Made by a program: the position numbers and the translations under genes. A stretch of DNA of 64,000 nt from Nepenthes gracilis (lineage: Eukaryota > Streptophyta > Magnoliopsida > Caryophyllales > Nepenthaceae): the NCBI GenBank assembly GCA_033239525.1, contig BSYO01000036.1, positions 5,230,126 through 5,294,125 of the forward strand. The letters are read 5' to 3'. Positions within the stretch are counted from its first letter, which is position 1; each line of letters starts with the position of its first letter. The notes below the pieces were generated by a model that was not told the origin of the DNA, searched no databases, and worked only from the letters and a program-made list of their open reading frames with translations. Below are positions 47,537 to 59,321 of this stretch, in pieces.

Positions 47537-48020
47537 ACAGAAATCCTTTTCAGTTTGGTGTCCACCGTCTTTTATGGCTCTTTTATGTTCGCGTGAGTCG
47601 TTGCGTTGGGCGGCCAACCTGGTTGGCCGGCGACCGTTGCTTGGTTGCCTAAGGAGCTGAGCCCCTAGGCTTGGCAGGTGGTTGCATTAACCAGCCTTGC
47701 GTTGCTGTCCAAGTGAAAACTTTTGCAGTCAGTGTTAGGGAAGGAACGCTTCTCGTTATTGTTTAATCAGGCTATCCTTTCGTCAAGAAGGTTGCGTGGG
47801 GTAGCTGACACAGTTGCTGTTTGCCTAAGGAGTAAGATCCTTAAAGGTGAGCGGCGGTTGTTATAACCAGCCTGGTGGCGCCGTGTAAGTGATGACTTGG
47901 GCTGCCAATGTTGGAGAAGAAGTGTTTTTCCCTTCGACAGTCGTTGACTGACGTTGCTGCTCCCCGAGAGGAGGTCATCGCGTGTGCCATTCTTGCCCCC
48001 TAAGGTTTTTAGACCACTAT

Positions 48021-48262
48021 GGGCCACTTGGATGACCAAGGTTTCAGATCGCTCATGAGCCACCCGGATGACCAGGGTTTCAGACCGCTCATGGGCCACT
48101 TGGATGACCAAGGTTTCAGACCGCTCATGGGCCACCTGGATGATTAGGGTTTCAGACCGCTCATGGGCCACCTAGATGACTAGGGTTTAAGACCGCTCAT
48201 GGGCCACCTGGATGACCAGGGTTTCAGACCACTTTTTGGGCCACCTAGATGACTAGGGTTTA
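48021..48262. repeat. 36-bp minisatellite, 7 units, element B
   Basis: Units like GGCCACCTGGATGACCAGGG then TTTCAGACCGCTCATG repeat seven times, ending TTTAACGAGAGG as in A. Because 36 is divisible by three it produces a repetitive minus-strand frame (AHERSETLVIQV), which I do not regard as a gene. Confidence 0.93.
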
Positions 48263-48438
48263 ACGAGAGGGTGAAAACCCTCCCTACTTAGGGGCAGTCT
48301 AGGTCTAGTAAACCTACAAGGCAAACACAGTTCGTATACAGCCTAGGATCTATATGCTAAGTAAACCCCTCATTTTATCAAATTAAAACAAGCATGCGAA
48401 TGAACGCACATAAGTGAGTGAGTGCGTACCTGGGTTCC

Positions 48439-49760
48439 CTATTGGAAGTAGCGCTTCAGGTGGGTTGCGTTCCACGTTCGTGGGACCAACTTCCCGTCCT
48501 GGTTCTGGAGTTTGTATGCTCCGTTGCGCAGGACGGCGGAGACAAGGAAAGGTCCCTCCCAGTTGGGAGAGAGCTTGTTTCGGTCGGCCAGCTTACCTGT
48601 GGCCTCGATGCCTCGTAGGACCAAGTCCCCAACGTCGAATTGCCGGGCTTTCACCTTTCTATTGTAGTACCGGGCAACCCGATGTTGGTACGCTGCTGTC
48701 CGTATTCTGGCGGCGTCGCGGGCTTCCTCTAGCAAGTCCATGTGCTCCCTGATTTTCTAGGAGTTGGTCTGTGGGTCAAAGGACTCCACCCTGAGACTTG
48801 GAAGCCCGATTTCAACAGGAATTACTGCTTCAGTCCTGTAACAGAGGCTGAAAGGGGTCTCGCGTGTTGGTTCTATCGGGATTGTACGATAAGACTAGAG
48901 GACGGATGGGAGCTCGTCAACCCAAGAGCCCCTGGCGTCTTCCAGCTCAGTCTTTAACCCGTGGAGTAGAGTACGGTTCGTGACCTCTACCTACCCGTTG
49001 GCTTGGGGGTATGCCACCGAAGTGTGGACCAGCTTAATCCCAAGGCTGGTGCAATACTTGGTGAAGTGTTTCCCCGAAAACTGGGTCCCATTGTCGGTTA
49101 CCACAACCTCTGGGACGCCAAACCTGCAGACAATGCTCTGGCGAAGGAACTCCAGGGCATTATGTTCTGCGATCTTTGCTAGCGGGGCCGACTCGACCCA
49201 CTTAGTGAAGTAGTCGATGCCCGCTATGATAAACTTACGTTGTCTTGTGGCGATGGGAAATGGGCCGAGGATGTCGAGCCCCCATTGCGTGAAGGGCCAC
49301 GGAGCCTGAAGTGACTTCAGGTCAGCGGACGGCTGGTGGTGAAGGTTGCCGTGAAGCTGGCAGCTTTCACACTTCTTCACAAACTCAAGCGCGTCCTTTT
49401 TCATCGAGGGCCAATAGTAGCCTTGTCGCATGATCTTGAAGGCCAGGTTTTTCCCGCCTACGTGTGATCCACAGATCCCGAGGTGAACTTCACCCAACGC
49501 GTAGTCGGCCTCCTCGGGAGTTAGACAGCGGAGATACGGAGTTGAGTATTCGCGGTGATACAGCCGCCCATTGACTACCGTGTACCAGCCGGGTGTCTTT
49601 TTGATTCGCTTGGCCTTTTCGGCGTCCTCTGGGAGTGATCCGTCAGCCAAGTATCTAAAGTAGGGCGTCATCCAGTCTTCCGTCTCGGAAATCTGCATTG
49701 CCTCCTGTTTCTCTATGCTGGGAGCGTTTAGGATCTCCCGCATATCCCTCGAATCTTGTT
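48439..49760 (-). pseudogene. Integrase of element B
   Basis: Zinc finger at 49520-49350 (HLGICGSHVGGKNLAFKIMR, CESCQLHGN). Catalytic core: WGLDILGPFPIATRQRKFII, YFTKWVESAPLAKIAEHNAL, VVTDNGTQFSGKHFTKYC, SVAYPQANG, then a stop interrupts just before the expected VEVTNRT segment containing the catalytic Glu. The C-terminal domain (48741-48439) reads AAYQHRVARYYNRKVKARQF, GDLVLRGIEATGKLADR, NWEGPFLVSAVLRNGAYKL and ATHLKRYFQ, stop TAG. Better preserved than A's: both Asp of the catalytic triad are visible. Converges on the antisense gene. Confidence 0.88.
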
Positions 49761-49929
49761 CGGTTCTCGATAGCCGGTGGCTCTGCCAGTGGTTCCGCCT
49801 TCCAATTTTGATCGAGGAACGTGAATCGGGATTAGTTTGTTGAAACCTGGATGGCTTCCCTTGCCTTCGCCCAGTACCGCCAAGGAAGGGTTGTTCTCCT
49901 CGAAGTCCCCATTGACACAGTTGACGATT

Positions 49930-50560
49930 AATTGAAGTCATTTGTGAACCGCCAACCTCTTGGCAGAGCACTCCTTTGCTAATCGCAAGCCAGCTAGCAG
50001 GGCTTCGTACTCAGCAATGTTGTTGGTCGCTGGGAAATCATGTTTCAGGGAATACTTGATCTCGAATCCATTAGGGGTCGTTAGGATCACCCCTGCTCCA
50101 CTGCCACTGTCCGTGGACGATCCGTCCACGTGGAGTGTCCATTCTGGGATCTCCTCGGGCTGTTCTTCATTTTCTGTGGGCTGTTCCTCGTAAATTGGGG
50201 TCGTGGTCTAGACGATGAAGTCAGCCAGGGCCTGCGCCTTTATGGCCGGTCTGGGCCTGAATTCGATGTCGAACTCTCCCAATTCAATAGCCCACTTCAC
50301 CAATCGTCCAGAAACGTCTGGTTTCTGGAGTATGCCCTTCAGTGGCTGGTCAGTAAGGACCACTATGCGATGCACTTGAAAGTATGGCCTTAATTTTTGC
50401 GCTGCGAAGATAAGTGCCAGTGCCATTTTTTAGCTCACGGATAACGAGTTTCTGGGGCGGTCAATGTTTTGCTTACATAGTAGACCGGCTGCTGAATATC
50501 TGATTCCTGGCGCACGAGGACGGAGCTGAGGGACACTTCCGATACTGCCAGGTAAAAGTA
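49930..50560 (-). pseudogene. RNase H and second (archaeal-like) RNase H of element B
   Basis: RT-linked RNase H: ALIFAAQKLRPYFQVHRIVV, LTDQPLKGILQKPDVSGRLV, KWAIELGEFDIEFRPRPAIK (50426-50208). Second RNase H: DGSSTDSGSGAGVILTTPNG, KHDFPATNNIAEYEALLAGL, RLAKECSAKRLAV (50129-49938). The two-RNase-H order is the Tat signature. A stop (TAG near 50208) separates the two. Confidence 0.85.
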
Positions 50561-50569
50561 CAGCTCCTC

Positions 50570-51480
50570 TCCATCTTTGGGTGATGCTAGCAACGGTGGG
50601 CTGGAAGATACTACTTTAATTTATTGAAGGCGGACTGGCAGTCAGCCGTCCACTGAAATCCGTTGAATTTTGTTCCTCTTAGTGCTTTAAAGAAGGGCTG
50701 GTACTTGTCACAGGACTTCGTGAGGAAGCGGGACAAAGTAGCCTGCCGCCCTGTCAATCGCTAGACGTCTTTTACGTTTCGTGGGGGAGCCATGTCAGCC
50801 AGGGCCTTAATCTTTTTCGGGTTTGCCTCGATCCCTCGGCCGGGACGATGAAACCCAAGAACTTTCGAGAGGCTACCTGAAGACGCACTTGGCTAGATTT
50901 AGCTTCATTTGGTCTTTCATGGAGCATTTCAAAGGATTCTTCCAGTCACGTATGTGGTCGCGGTGATGACTGCTCTTGGACGAGCATGTCGTCGCGTAGA
51001 CCTCCATGTTGCGACCAATGCTTTTCAAACATCTTGTTGACCGGCCGTTGGTAAGTTGCTCCAGCGTTTTTTCGGTCAAAGGGCATCACTTTGTACAGCA
51101 TGAGGTGCCCACAGTCCGTCATGAATGAGGTATGCTCCTCGTCTTTCGGACTCATTCGAATTTGGTTGTAACCCGAATAGGCGTCCGTAAAGTTGAGCAG
51201 CTCATGTCCAGCCGTGGAGTCAACCAGTAAGTCGATCCTGGGCAAGGGAAAATTGTCTTTCAGGCAGGCCTTGTTAACGTCGGTAAAATCGATACACATT
51301 CGCCATTTTTCTTTGCTCTTTTTAACCAGGACGACGTTTGAGAGTCAATTCGGGTACTGGACCTCTCTAATAAACCCAGAGTCCAGTAGCTTTTTCACCT
51401 CCTCTCGGATGGCGATCAGCTTTTTGACCGAGTGATTCCTCCGCTTCTGCCTAACTGGCTTTCGGTCGGGATCGAGGCCC
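50570..51480 (-). pseudogene. Reverse transcriptase of element B
   Basis: MCIDFTDVNKACLKDNFPLP, LLVDSTAGHELLNFTDAYSG, YNQIRMSPKDEEHTSFMTD, then MPFDRKNAGATYQRPVNKMF (51299-51010). At the catalytic motif a base loss after 'EVY' shifts the frame: one frame keeps EVY, another keeps the DDM, so YVDD is not continuous. The thumb follows at about 50910-50740 with further breaks. RT is therefore dead in this copy. Confidence 0.85.
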
Positions 51481-51530
51481 AGCTTGTGGACCATCACCTC
51501 AGCCGAAATCTCGGGCATGTCTGCGGGAGT

Positions 51531-52148
51531 CTATGCGAACAAGTCAGCGTTCCGTTGCAGAAACGCAATCAGTTCGGCGCGTAGTGTGCCAGTGAGTGAG
51601 CCGCCTATATGCACACACTTCTCCGGTTCCTCTAGATTTAGTATGACCAGATCTGTCGCTTCACCGGGCTGCGCCTGCTGCAGGGTGGTCTCGTCTCGGT
51701 GATCTAGTTCTCCCACCGTGCTAGTTCTGCCACTAGGGGTAATCTGGGACATGTAGCATGTCCGCCCAATTATTTGGTTGCCTAACACTTCACCAACACC
51801 GTAGGGTGTCGGGAATTTCATTTTGAGGTGCGGAATCGAGGTAACTGCCCTGAATGCCGCCAAGCAGGGCCTGCCCAGTATAGCGTTGTATACTGAGAGC
51901 AGGTCAACTACCAAAAAGGTTAGTCTGTGACTTGCTGTTTTCGGATAGGTGCCCAGGGTGACTTCCAGTTGGATTGTTCCTTGAACGGGCACCGGTTCAT
52001 TGTCAAGGCCGTATAAAGGTCCTTCAGCAGGTTTTAATTGGTTCCTTTTTAAGCCTAATTTAAAGAACGCATCCAAGTAAAGCAAGTCTTTAGAGCTACC
52101 ATTATCAATAAAGACTCGTTTCATTTGGTAGTCCAAGTACCATCTCAA
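51531..52148 (-). pseudogene. Aspartic protease and linker of element B
   Basis: A single open stretch of 205 residues. The active-site segment is MKRVFIDNGSSKDLLYLDAF, followed by LYGLDNEPVPVQGTIQLEVT, AILGRPCLAAFRAVTSIPHL and KMKFPTPYGVGEVLGNQIIG. The C-terminal part leads to RT through LIAFLQRNADLFA. The D-N-G-S-S form is usual for Tat elements. This domain looks intact. Confidence 0.85.
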
Positions 52149-52399
52149 ACGAGTCTTGCCGATATTACAAAGTCGGCATGGGGGACATTACATGGTTTGA
52201 GTCATAATTAATGGGAAGCTAATAGTATTATCTATCAGGCGCCGCTTCTTCCTCCTCTGCTTGCTCCTTCTGTGTGTCCCGGCTCGGCAAGTCGGGTGGT
52301 GACCATGTTAACCACTCCGCCGCAATCCCCATCCGGGAGGAGTCTGCTCCGCCCTCTTCATCGGCCGCTCCCGAGTTCTATCCTGGGCCTCTAACAAAT

Positions 52400-53893
52400 T
52401 TTGTGAGGTGTCCTCTGCGAATCAGGTCCTCAATTTTTCTCTGCAGTGTCTTGTAGTCCTCAGTTGAATGGCCAGCAGAGCGATGGAAGTCACAGTACTT
52501 CGACTGGTTCCCAGAATCTTTCTTCAGCAGTTTGGGCTACTTCAGGAATTTCTCTCCACGGATCTGCATGAAGACGTTGGCGCGCGTATCTGTCAGAGGT
52601 GTGAAATTGGTGGGCCCATAATCTCTGGGTTCTGGGGGCCCAGTCCGGCGCTGCTTCTGGCGGGGATGTTCTCCGCCGTGAACTTTCTTTTTCCTTCTCT
52701 AGGGAATGGCCGAGGCTGATCCGTCCGTTCTGGACGTTTTGCCTCGTTGGCCTCTTCTGCAGCAGCGTAGGCCCTAGTAATGGATTCCGCCTCGCGAAAT
52801 GTTTGAGAATTTTTGTGGGCTAGGTGCTTGAAGAAGTCACCGAAAGTAAGCGCTGAGATGAAACTGCCCAGTTTCATCTCCTCTGTGATCTCCGGGATCC
52901 TTCGGCCTCGGCCACGGCGATCCAGAAACGCGCGTGGGTTCTCTCCGGTTTACGCTTTATGTGGGAGAGGTGCCACAGCTGTTTCTCTTCCCGTCGGCTC
53001 GAAGCGTATTGAGCCAGGAAGAGGTCCGTGAGCTCACGGAAGCTGTTGACAGTGCCTGAAGGGAGGTGATGAAATCAGATTCGAGCGTCTCCCTTCAGTG
53101 TGAGCGGGAAGTAGCGGCACATCGCTGAGTCTTCTAGCCCTTGTAGACTCAGATGGGTACGGAAGTGATCCAAGTGGTCAACCGGATCACTGCCCCCATC
53201 GTATAAGTCAAGGGACGGCATCTTGAACTTCGTGGGCAGTGGACGGCTTAGGATCTTCGCAGTAAAAGGAGATCGATCTAAGTCGACTCCGCGCTCTTCC
53301 TCCTGGAACACGCGGTTCCATATCTTGTCCACCCGCGGATCGGTACGAGCGACGTTTGCTGATCATTTGGAGTTGAGGTAATCCCTCAACTCTGTCTTGT
53401 TCCCAGCGAGTTCAACAGCAGGCCGGCTGCTGCCTCCAGTGGATCGGGCAGTCCTGGAGGCTCGCTCCTGGACTGCGTTGTGGTCTTCTGCCCGAGAGTA
53501 TCGGGGATTTCTTCTTTCTGGGCTCTCTGTCGGAGACGTACTCCCAGAGCATTCCACAGGCCTGTTTTGGCCAGGAATGTGGGAGGACGTTGAAGCCAGA
53601 TTATTTCCAGTTTTTTCGGGCCTCTTGGCCCGCTTCTTCTTCCTCTAGCCACCCCTTTTGGTGGCAGGAGTAGGAATGACTGCTGGTGGAGCCGTTTGTT
53701 GTTGTTGCTCTTTTTGTGCGCAAAGCAGTTGGAGCAGGCTATTGTTGGTCTGCATCTGCTCCACCAGTTGTTGAAAGTAGGGCGGTGGAACTCCACCTGT
53801 GGCCCCGTTGACCAGGACGTCAGCAGCATGGTCCTGGTCGGGGTTAACAGTGTCTCTAGCGGGATCGCTAGCCTGAGCCCTCGTGTTCACCAT
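52400..53893 (-). pseudogene. gag of element B
   Basis: Starts MVNTRAQASDPARDTVNPDQ at 53893, with a Gln-rich segment (53740-53680). After a stop at 53645 the same frame gives an Arg/Ser-rich part. The capsid core is at 53332-53075 (FKMPSLDLYDGGSDPVDHLD, HFRTHLSLQGLED, FPLTLKGDARI) and 52877-52593 (MKLGSFISALTFGDFFKHLA). A zinc-binding segment, CDFHRSAGHSTEDY, lies at about 52497-52456; its last Cys is Tyr. Several stops and one or two frame changes. Confidence 0.85.
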
Positions 53894-53954
53894 TGTAGAA
53901 GCAGAAGGTGACAAAGAGCTTGAGCAGATTTTAGTGGTAGGCTTTTCGTAAGCG

Positions 53955-53973
53955 CTTCCCACAGACGGCGCCA
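53955..53973 (-). promoter_or_regulatory. Primer-binding site of element B
   Basis: Minus TGGCGCCGTCTGTGGGAAG, next to the LTR end CATCA plus one T. This PBS type is widespread in Tat-group Gypsy elements. Confidence 0.9.
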
Positions 53974-53974
53974 A

Positions 53975-55210
53975 TGATGCGTACCTGGATCCGACTTCGA
54001 ACAGATTCGGATTCTTTTAGATGGTTTGAACCGGCTCCGTTCACTGAGCACAAATCCTGCACACCACTAAAATGAACAAAAGGTCAGCGTTATTGGCGAG
54101 AAGTTGTCCCACCGAAAACACTCCGACGCTCAAGTCAGTAATACAGTCTTCAAAAGAAGAAACTGAAAATATAGAGGGAGAGAGAGAGTTTGAGTGTTTG
54201 ATCCAGATGTAAGAGAGACGCGTGGTCTTCTTAAATCTGGATGGTGGGAAGGCAGTAAACGGCCGTGAGGGCACGTTTGTTGCCTTGGGATTTTCTGGGA
54301 GAACGAAGGTGGCTGAGAAGGCAGGATTCTGTGAGCTCTCAATCGTCCCAGAAAGTATACGCAATTCCGTGTCTCAAGAGGTGTCTGTTGCTGAAAGTCT
54401 CAATGAGAGCAGGAATGAGAGCCTTGGTAGGTTTGGAAGAAAGCATGTAAGAGAGCATTCAAGAGAGCGTGTCCTGGATGGTAAACCCAGGGCCTTTTTT
54501 TATGGTAAAGATGGCGATCCTCCTTCTTTGGAAGGAGCGATCGTCCTCGTGATCTGCTGTTGGCCTTCCTTTTGGAGGTTGATGCCTGTTGCCAAGTTGT
54601 GGAGGATTGTTTCTTTCTGAGGCGGCCAACAACTTTCCAAGTTGGTTTCTTTCCTGCTCAGCATATTATCGTTGGAGTACCTTGGCTGGCAAGGAATTGG
54701 GAAGATCTGGCGCTTTCCTTCTTTGAAGGGCGCCAATCTTGCCAATATTATTTCTGGTGTAAATTGAGATCGTGGAATATCCTTGGAGGATCGTGGTAGG
54801 CCTTTTAATGACTGGTGGGCCTAAACGGAGCAGGCCCATTACTGTAGAAAGGCGTCATTTGGGCCTAATGTATAGGGCGCAGACGGTCAACGTCTGAGTT
54901 GACCGTCAGCGTGTTGGCCGCATTCGTGGAGAACGAAGCGATCAACTGACGGGCTGTGGGCCAGAACGGAATAGGCCCATCACTGTAGCAAAGCCTCTAA
55001 AGGCCCAATCAAGCTGCACAAAGACGGTCAATATTGCGTTGACCGTCGGCGAGCAAATTGGCCGCCAAGATGGTCAACGCCAACGTTGACCGTCTTGGGC
55101 CTTACAGTTTCTGGGCCCGTCTTCTTACTGGGCCGTCAAAAATATTGACTGGCCTTATTCGACTTCCGTTGACCATTCTTTGGGCCAGCCCATTATTGGT
55201 GTACTCATCA
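53975..55210 (-). repeat. 5' LTR of element B
   Basis: 1,236 bp, equal in length to the partner. W-box inverted repeats: a perfect 10-bp pair GACGGTCAAC/GTTGACCGTC with a 6-base gap (54882-54907) and a 9-bp pair (55023-55047), then more single TTGACC cores at 55080-55180. Confidence 0.95.
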
Positions 55211-57410
55211 ATAACATCAAATATAAAATAGCTATAACAATATGCAATCAATAATCATATATCCAAGACTCAATGCCATGTTACAGTTACGACTTAAAAG
55301 CTATTAAGACAACAATAAAAGAGTTCTATCAAAATCGAATATTATGAACGCAATTAAGGTTTTGTCAAATCCGAATATCAATATAGATATAAGTTTTATC
55401 GAATCTATCTCAATAAAAACTTTAACTATATGAGATATCATAAAAATTTTCTAAGATATTATTATGTTATTGTGAATTAACGACTATACACTCACCACTA
55501 ATGGCTTGGTAATACTCACAAGCATAGATACTTGCAAATTTGATAATCAACTAATTATATGATCTTATGATACCTTGTCACTCATATTGTACAAGTATCA
55601 AAATTAATTCCATCAAATAATATTTCCACTATCCTATTAGAGTAAATACAAAATATACTATGCTCATATTTTCATGGTGAAACTAAGATCCACGTCCAAA
55701 CAAGACACAGAATACTCTATCTCAAAGTTACATGTTAAACCCATTACCTTTCGATACAATACCCTTCGATATCTTATTAAATGTTATCCATGCGACTACA
55801 CACATCCCCATTACAAACATACACCTTAATCCGCTAGTATATATAAATTAGTATTAAACAATTATAGACCATATTAAGATTCTACATGTTTCATATTCTA
55901 TAAGATTATAATATTTTATATAATCTTATTTACTTTAACCATAGACAACAAAAAGATCACATATATGATCTAAGATAATGCAAAAAATGATCATTAAAAA
56001 TATAATAAAATCTACGAATAAACAAAATATCTGACTCTTATCCTCTCATTGGGCCCACCATGATCCACTATGCCATATGGTCCAAAGTACAATGCTTTCT
56101 AAACATCAAATCTAAAATTAGACACCAAATCCAAATCAACCTATAAGATATTACCCAACCATTACTGGATTTACTAGTTTGTTAATTTTATTTTAAAGCC
56201 ATAAAGTACATCTATTTATCACCCTCAATGAAACTCCAAAATTACCTATTTTAATCGGTACTGACCCAATGCTACCCAAGGCTCCTTCGTCACTTGAAGA
56301 AATCAAGAGATGTGCCGTTGTATTCAATAATAAAGTGTCAACCATATATCTTGCCTTCAATTAAATAAGTTGCCCCAAATTTTTACATAAATCATCCATT
56401 TTCAAACTAATGGGTAGTGGGAAATAACCTCTCTCGTGGGCTTAGCAAGGTCAATTTTTATGCTCATCGTCACATGTTCATCAATCAATTTTATATTTTT
56501 AGATAATCAAAATCACATTTCATTAACAGAATATTAAACTTAACATGTTATAGAGTAAAAATGGTAATATCATTATCGTGAATGTATTTATTTATGATGT
56601 AAACGATTGATTTGAAAATCAACCATCATCTCAGCCAAAGATTAGCTAAGACCACGTTTCAATGATCATTATACCCTCTTTTTCACTCGATTTATATAAT
56701 TTTGAGAAATTAAAATCGAGGTTCGATAATATAACATTAAATTATGCAATTCATAACATAAGAATATTAATTGCAAAGGCATGAACGGATGGTTAAGGAT
56801 AAAATCAATTGGCTGAAGATGATTTAAACCCTGAGTTTCACTCTCTCAACAATTGTTCATCATTCCCCTGTTTGGGCCATTATTGTTCACATGACTTACA
56901 ATATTTTAATCATATTGAAATGTTAATTAGACTTATTAAACTAAGTAAAACGTAAATTCTACAAAGCTTGCCAAAGTATAATCAACCAATAATACTTATA
57001 TATAAGATTTGTACATGATTTTCAAAAAAAAAAAAAACAAAGGATTAATAATAAGAGAGCTTAGATATTCACTTACTTAAGGATGATTAATTAACAACTA
57101 TAAAAATTTGCAACATGACAAGAATAGCAATGAGTAGAAATTCACTTGCAATGATAACAATGTCTGAGAATAGTAGAAATATCTCTTACCTTCTCTTGGT
57201 TCATTTTTGGCAATAGCAGCAGCAACACAGTCAAAGTAACATGAACCCAAAGTAAATGCTTCATCCAGTCAAAAAGCTTCAACCAATTGACCATCGTTGA
57301 TAAGTTTATACCTCTAATTAAGTTTTCAAAGCATTGGAAATAGTTTTTAATTGCCAATAAAATTACCAAAATATTCTTTTGATAATCCCCAAAATATGAT
57401 ACATTTGGCC

Positions 57411-57420
57411 TATTTATAAA
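57411..57420 (-). promoter_or_regulatory. TATA box of LTR K
   Basis: Minus TTTATAAATAGGCC, about 110 bases from the TGTAACACCC start. Position and sequence fit a Gypsy LTR core promoter. Confidence 0.5.
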
Positions 57421-57526
57421 GTTAACCTACACATTTCTATAATAATTAGCTTATTAATTACCTTCATTAATGACTCTTTTGAGTCACAAATGTAATAAAT
57501 CTGAATTATTACACTAGGGTGTTACA

Positions 57527-57778
57527 CTTAATTCTTAAGCACCTATCACATGAATATCTATAAAAAATCTTACCCAATCATCCTCTCAAACTGACAACTT
57601 GCTGCTATCTTACAGAACCTCCTGCAAACACCTTTGCTTGAGCAAATTTGGTGTGAGCGTCATGCGAACAACTTATGACTAGCATCGCTTGAGCAACCCT
57701 TACATGAACATTGAATATCCTCTTGAAGACCTATCCATTGAGTGTAGAATTTATAAGAGAAATAGACAAAATTTAACA
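57527..57778 (-). repeat. 3' LTR of element H, right piece
   Basis: It aligns with 59940-60399 minus the MITE: CACCTATCA…AAATCTTA, GAACCTCCTGCAAACAC against GAATCTCCTGTGAACAC, and end GACAAAATTTAACA against CCCAAAATTTAGCA. Contains CGCTTGAGC and TTGCTTGAGCAA words. Confidence 0.65.
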
Positions 57779-59320
57779 AATTTTACCTTACGACCTTATG
57801 AAAAATCTTTCACCACTTCAATGACTGTCGTTTCTTATCCATTGGGAACTTCACTTGACATGAATCCTGACTTTGGCCTCCAAACACTAGAACAATGTTC
57901 TCTTTTGCTCTATTGAACCCAATGTATTGCCATTGCCTTCAACTTCTTCTCCATGATAGTGTCACTCCACTTTGCTTTCCTCCCCGGTCTTTTTACAACA
58001 CTTTAACTAAACTACTAGTTATTTATCTTGATGAGACCTTTGGCAACCAATACCTTCATCAAGTTTTGACTTGATTGCTTGCTTACCTTTACCACAATTG
58101 CAGAGTTTTGTGACCTTCCATTGGTTTTTACCATATGCGGTCCAAAAGCCTTCCACGTTAAGCCTCCCAATTGAAATCAAATTCAACTAGACATTCGAAG
58201 TATGTCACACACCACTTAGCACAAGTTTTATTTCATTACTTGTCTGCAAGCTAACGCCCCCAATACTCATAATTCTTGATGAACCATCGTCACCAATCTT
58301 TAATATCTCATAGTCTCGAACATATAGAAAGTGAAAAAGGACTTCCTTGATATTGTATGGTGTAAGGATCCGCTATCCATAATCGAACTTGTCTCGTGCT
58401 GTGTGAAGCTTTATGCCTTCTATGTGCAAATACTTAAAAGATCTTTGTAAATAGAAATAGAATCTTGATAATTGTTGTCATAATTCTTCCTCCCTTACCG
58501 TTTGCTATCCTCTGTCCCTCTCCATCTTCCTCTTGAATCAATCCCGCTACATGTAGTCCTTTATGCCACAATGAAAGTACTTGATATACTCGAGTTTGAA
58601 CTGATTATTACTCCTCTCTGATTTGCTACCTCACCCTCTCAATCTCCCGACTCGCGATCACTAGTAGACACCAAGGCACTCATCTTCCTCAAAACCTCAT
58701 CACTCCACTTCTACTTAAATTTATTCATAAGTAAAAAAATGATAATATCATCAAAATTAAGTGTGTCCTTTTCAAATAGTAGTGTCAAGATAATATAGTT
58801 GTACAAGGCCGACAAATAAGTTAGCAAAACTAGCACCTTATCTTTATCTTTGATATTCTCATTAAGTGCGAAAATTTATGTCATGGCCTAGCTGAACTCT
58901 TCCATAAGCTTGTTGAAGTTTTTCATTTTGACAATTCGAAATCTTAGAATTACTTTTTCATATGCACCTTTGTTGTCAGGGATCTAAACTTGTATTAATC
59001 CTCCAACTTCATCTAAATTTTCACTAATTCGATAAACTAATAATTTATGAAATAATATTATCCATAAAATACAACTTGATCATAAAATTTGTAAGATTCC
59101 TCATATATTGCCACTTTTCCTCCATCTTCTCCGACTTGTCTTTCTTTTTAATGTTTTGATCATTTCTTTAATGGTCAAAATATTTATCAGTTTTTCTTAC
59201 CATGAAATAAAATTATTTTACGTATTAAATTACACAATGTAAAATGATAGACTCCTCAACAACAATGCTATCAAATTGTAATTTTTACAATTGAAAAAAA
59301 TATACTTTCTAATGCCACTT
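57779..59320 (-). pseudogene. Copia gag and protease remnant of element H
   Basis: From right to left: a UBN2-type capsid in broken frames at about 59170-58620 (segments like 'VKMKNFNKLMEEF' and 'DDIIIFLLMNKFK'), then a worn zinc knuckle at about 58590-58545 (FHCGIKDYM). The protease active site, IMDSGS, is at 58380-58363, followed by HHTISRKSFFTFYMFE. A segment like WKVTK…VVAKG leads towards the GAG-pre-integrase region near 58130. RT is absent. A worn PBS (minus TGGCATTAGAA) is at about 59306-59316. Confidence 0.6.
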
Positions 59321-59321
59321 C

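Larger units (their letters stand above)
43850..55210 (-). mobile_element. Element B: full-length Tat-type Ty3/Gypsy retrotransposon with antisense gene
   Basis: 11,361 bp with two 1,236-bp LTRs, flanked by a perfect 5-bp target duplication, ATAAC (43845-43849 and 55211-55215). It has the same plan as element A: gag-pol on the minus strand from 53893 to 48439, the antisense PF04195-like gene on the plus strand (45657-47472), a minisatellite between them, PBS TGGCGCCGTCTGTGGGAAG and a poly-G polypurine tract. In the first 200 aligned LTR bases I count 16 differences, 13 of them transitions. Every gene carries a few breaks, yet it is much better preserved than C, D, E, H or I. Confidence 0.93.
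43451..57526 (-). repeat. K: probable solo Gypsy LTR, split by element B
   Basis: On the minus strand it starts TGTAACACCCTAGTG at 57526, the classic start of many plant Gypsy LTRs, with a TATA box (TTTATAAATA) about 110 bases in. H's LTR similarity stops near 43450 and resumes at 57527, so K lies inside H. Removing B leaves about 2.7 kb without coding signal. The left boundary and target duplication were not resolved, so 'solo LTR' is an inference. Confidence 0.45.

Noticed and set aside
47767..48171. 134-residue minus-strand frame with repeats of AHERSETLVIQV
   Set aside because: It comes from the 36-bp minisatellite, whose period is divisible by three. Element A's 40-bp version breaks the frame.
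48021..48262. Regular repeats that could suggest a CRISPR array
   Set aside because: Units are contiguous with no unique spacers, and the setting is a plant retrotransposon. It is a minisatellite.
57142..57369. 75-residue minus frame with Leu-rich segment
   Set aside because: It lies just downstream of the TATA box within LTR K; probably noncoding leader sequence.
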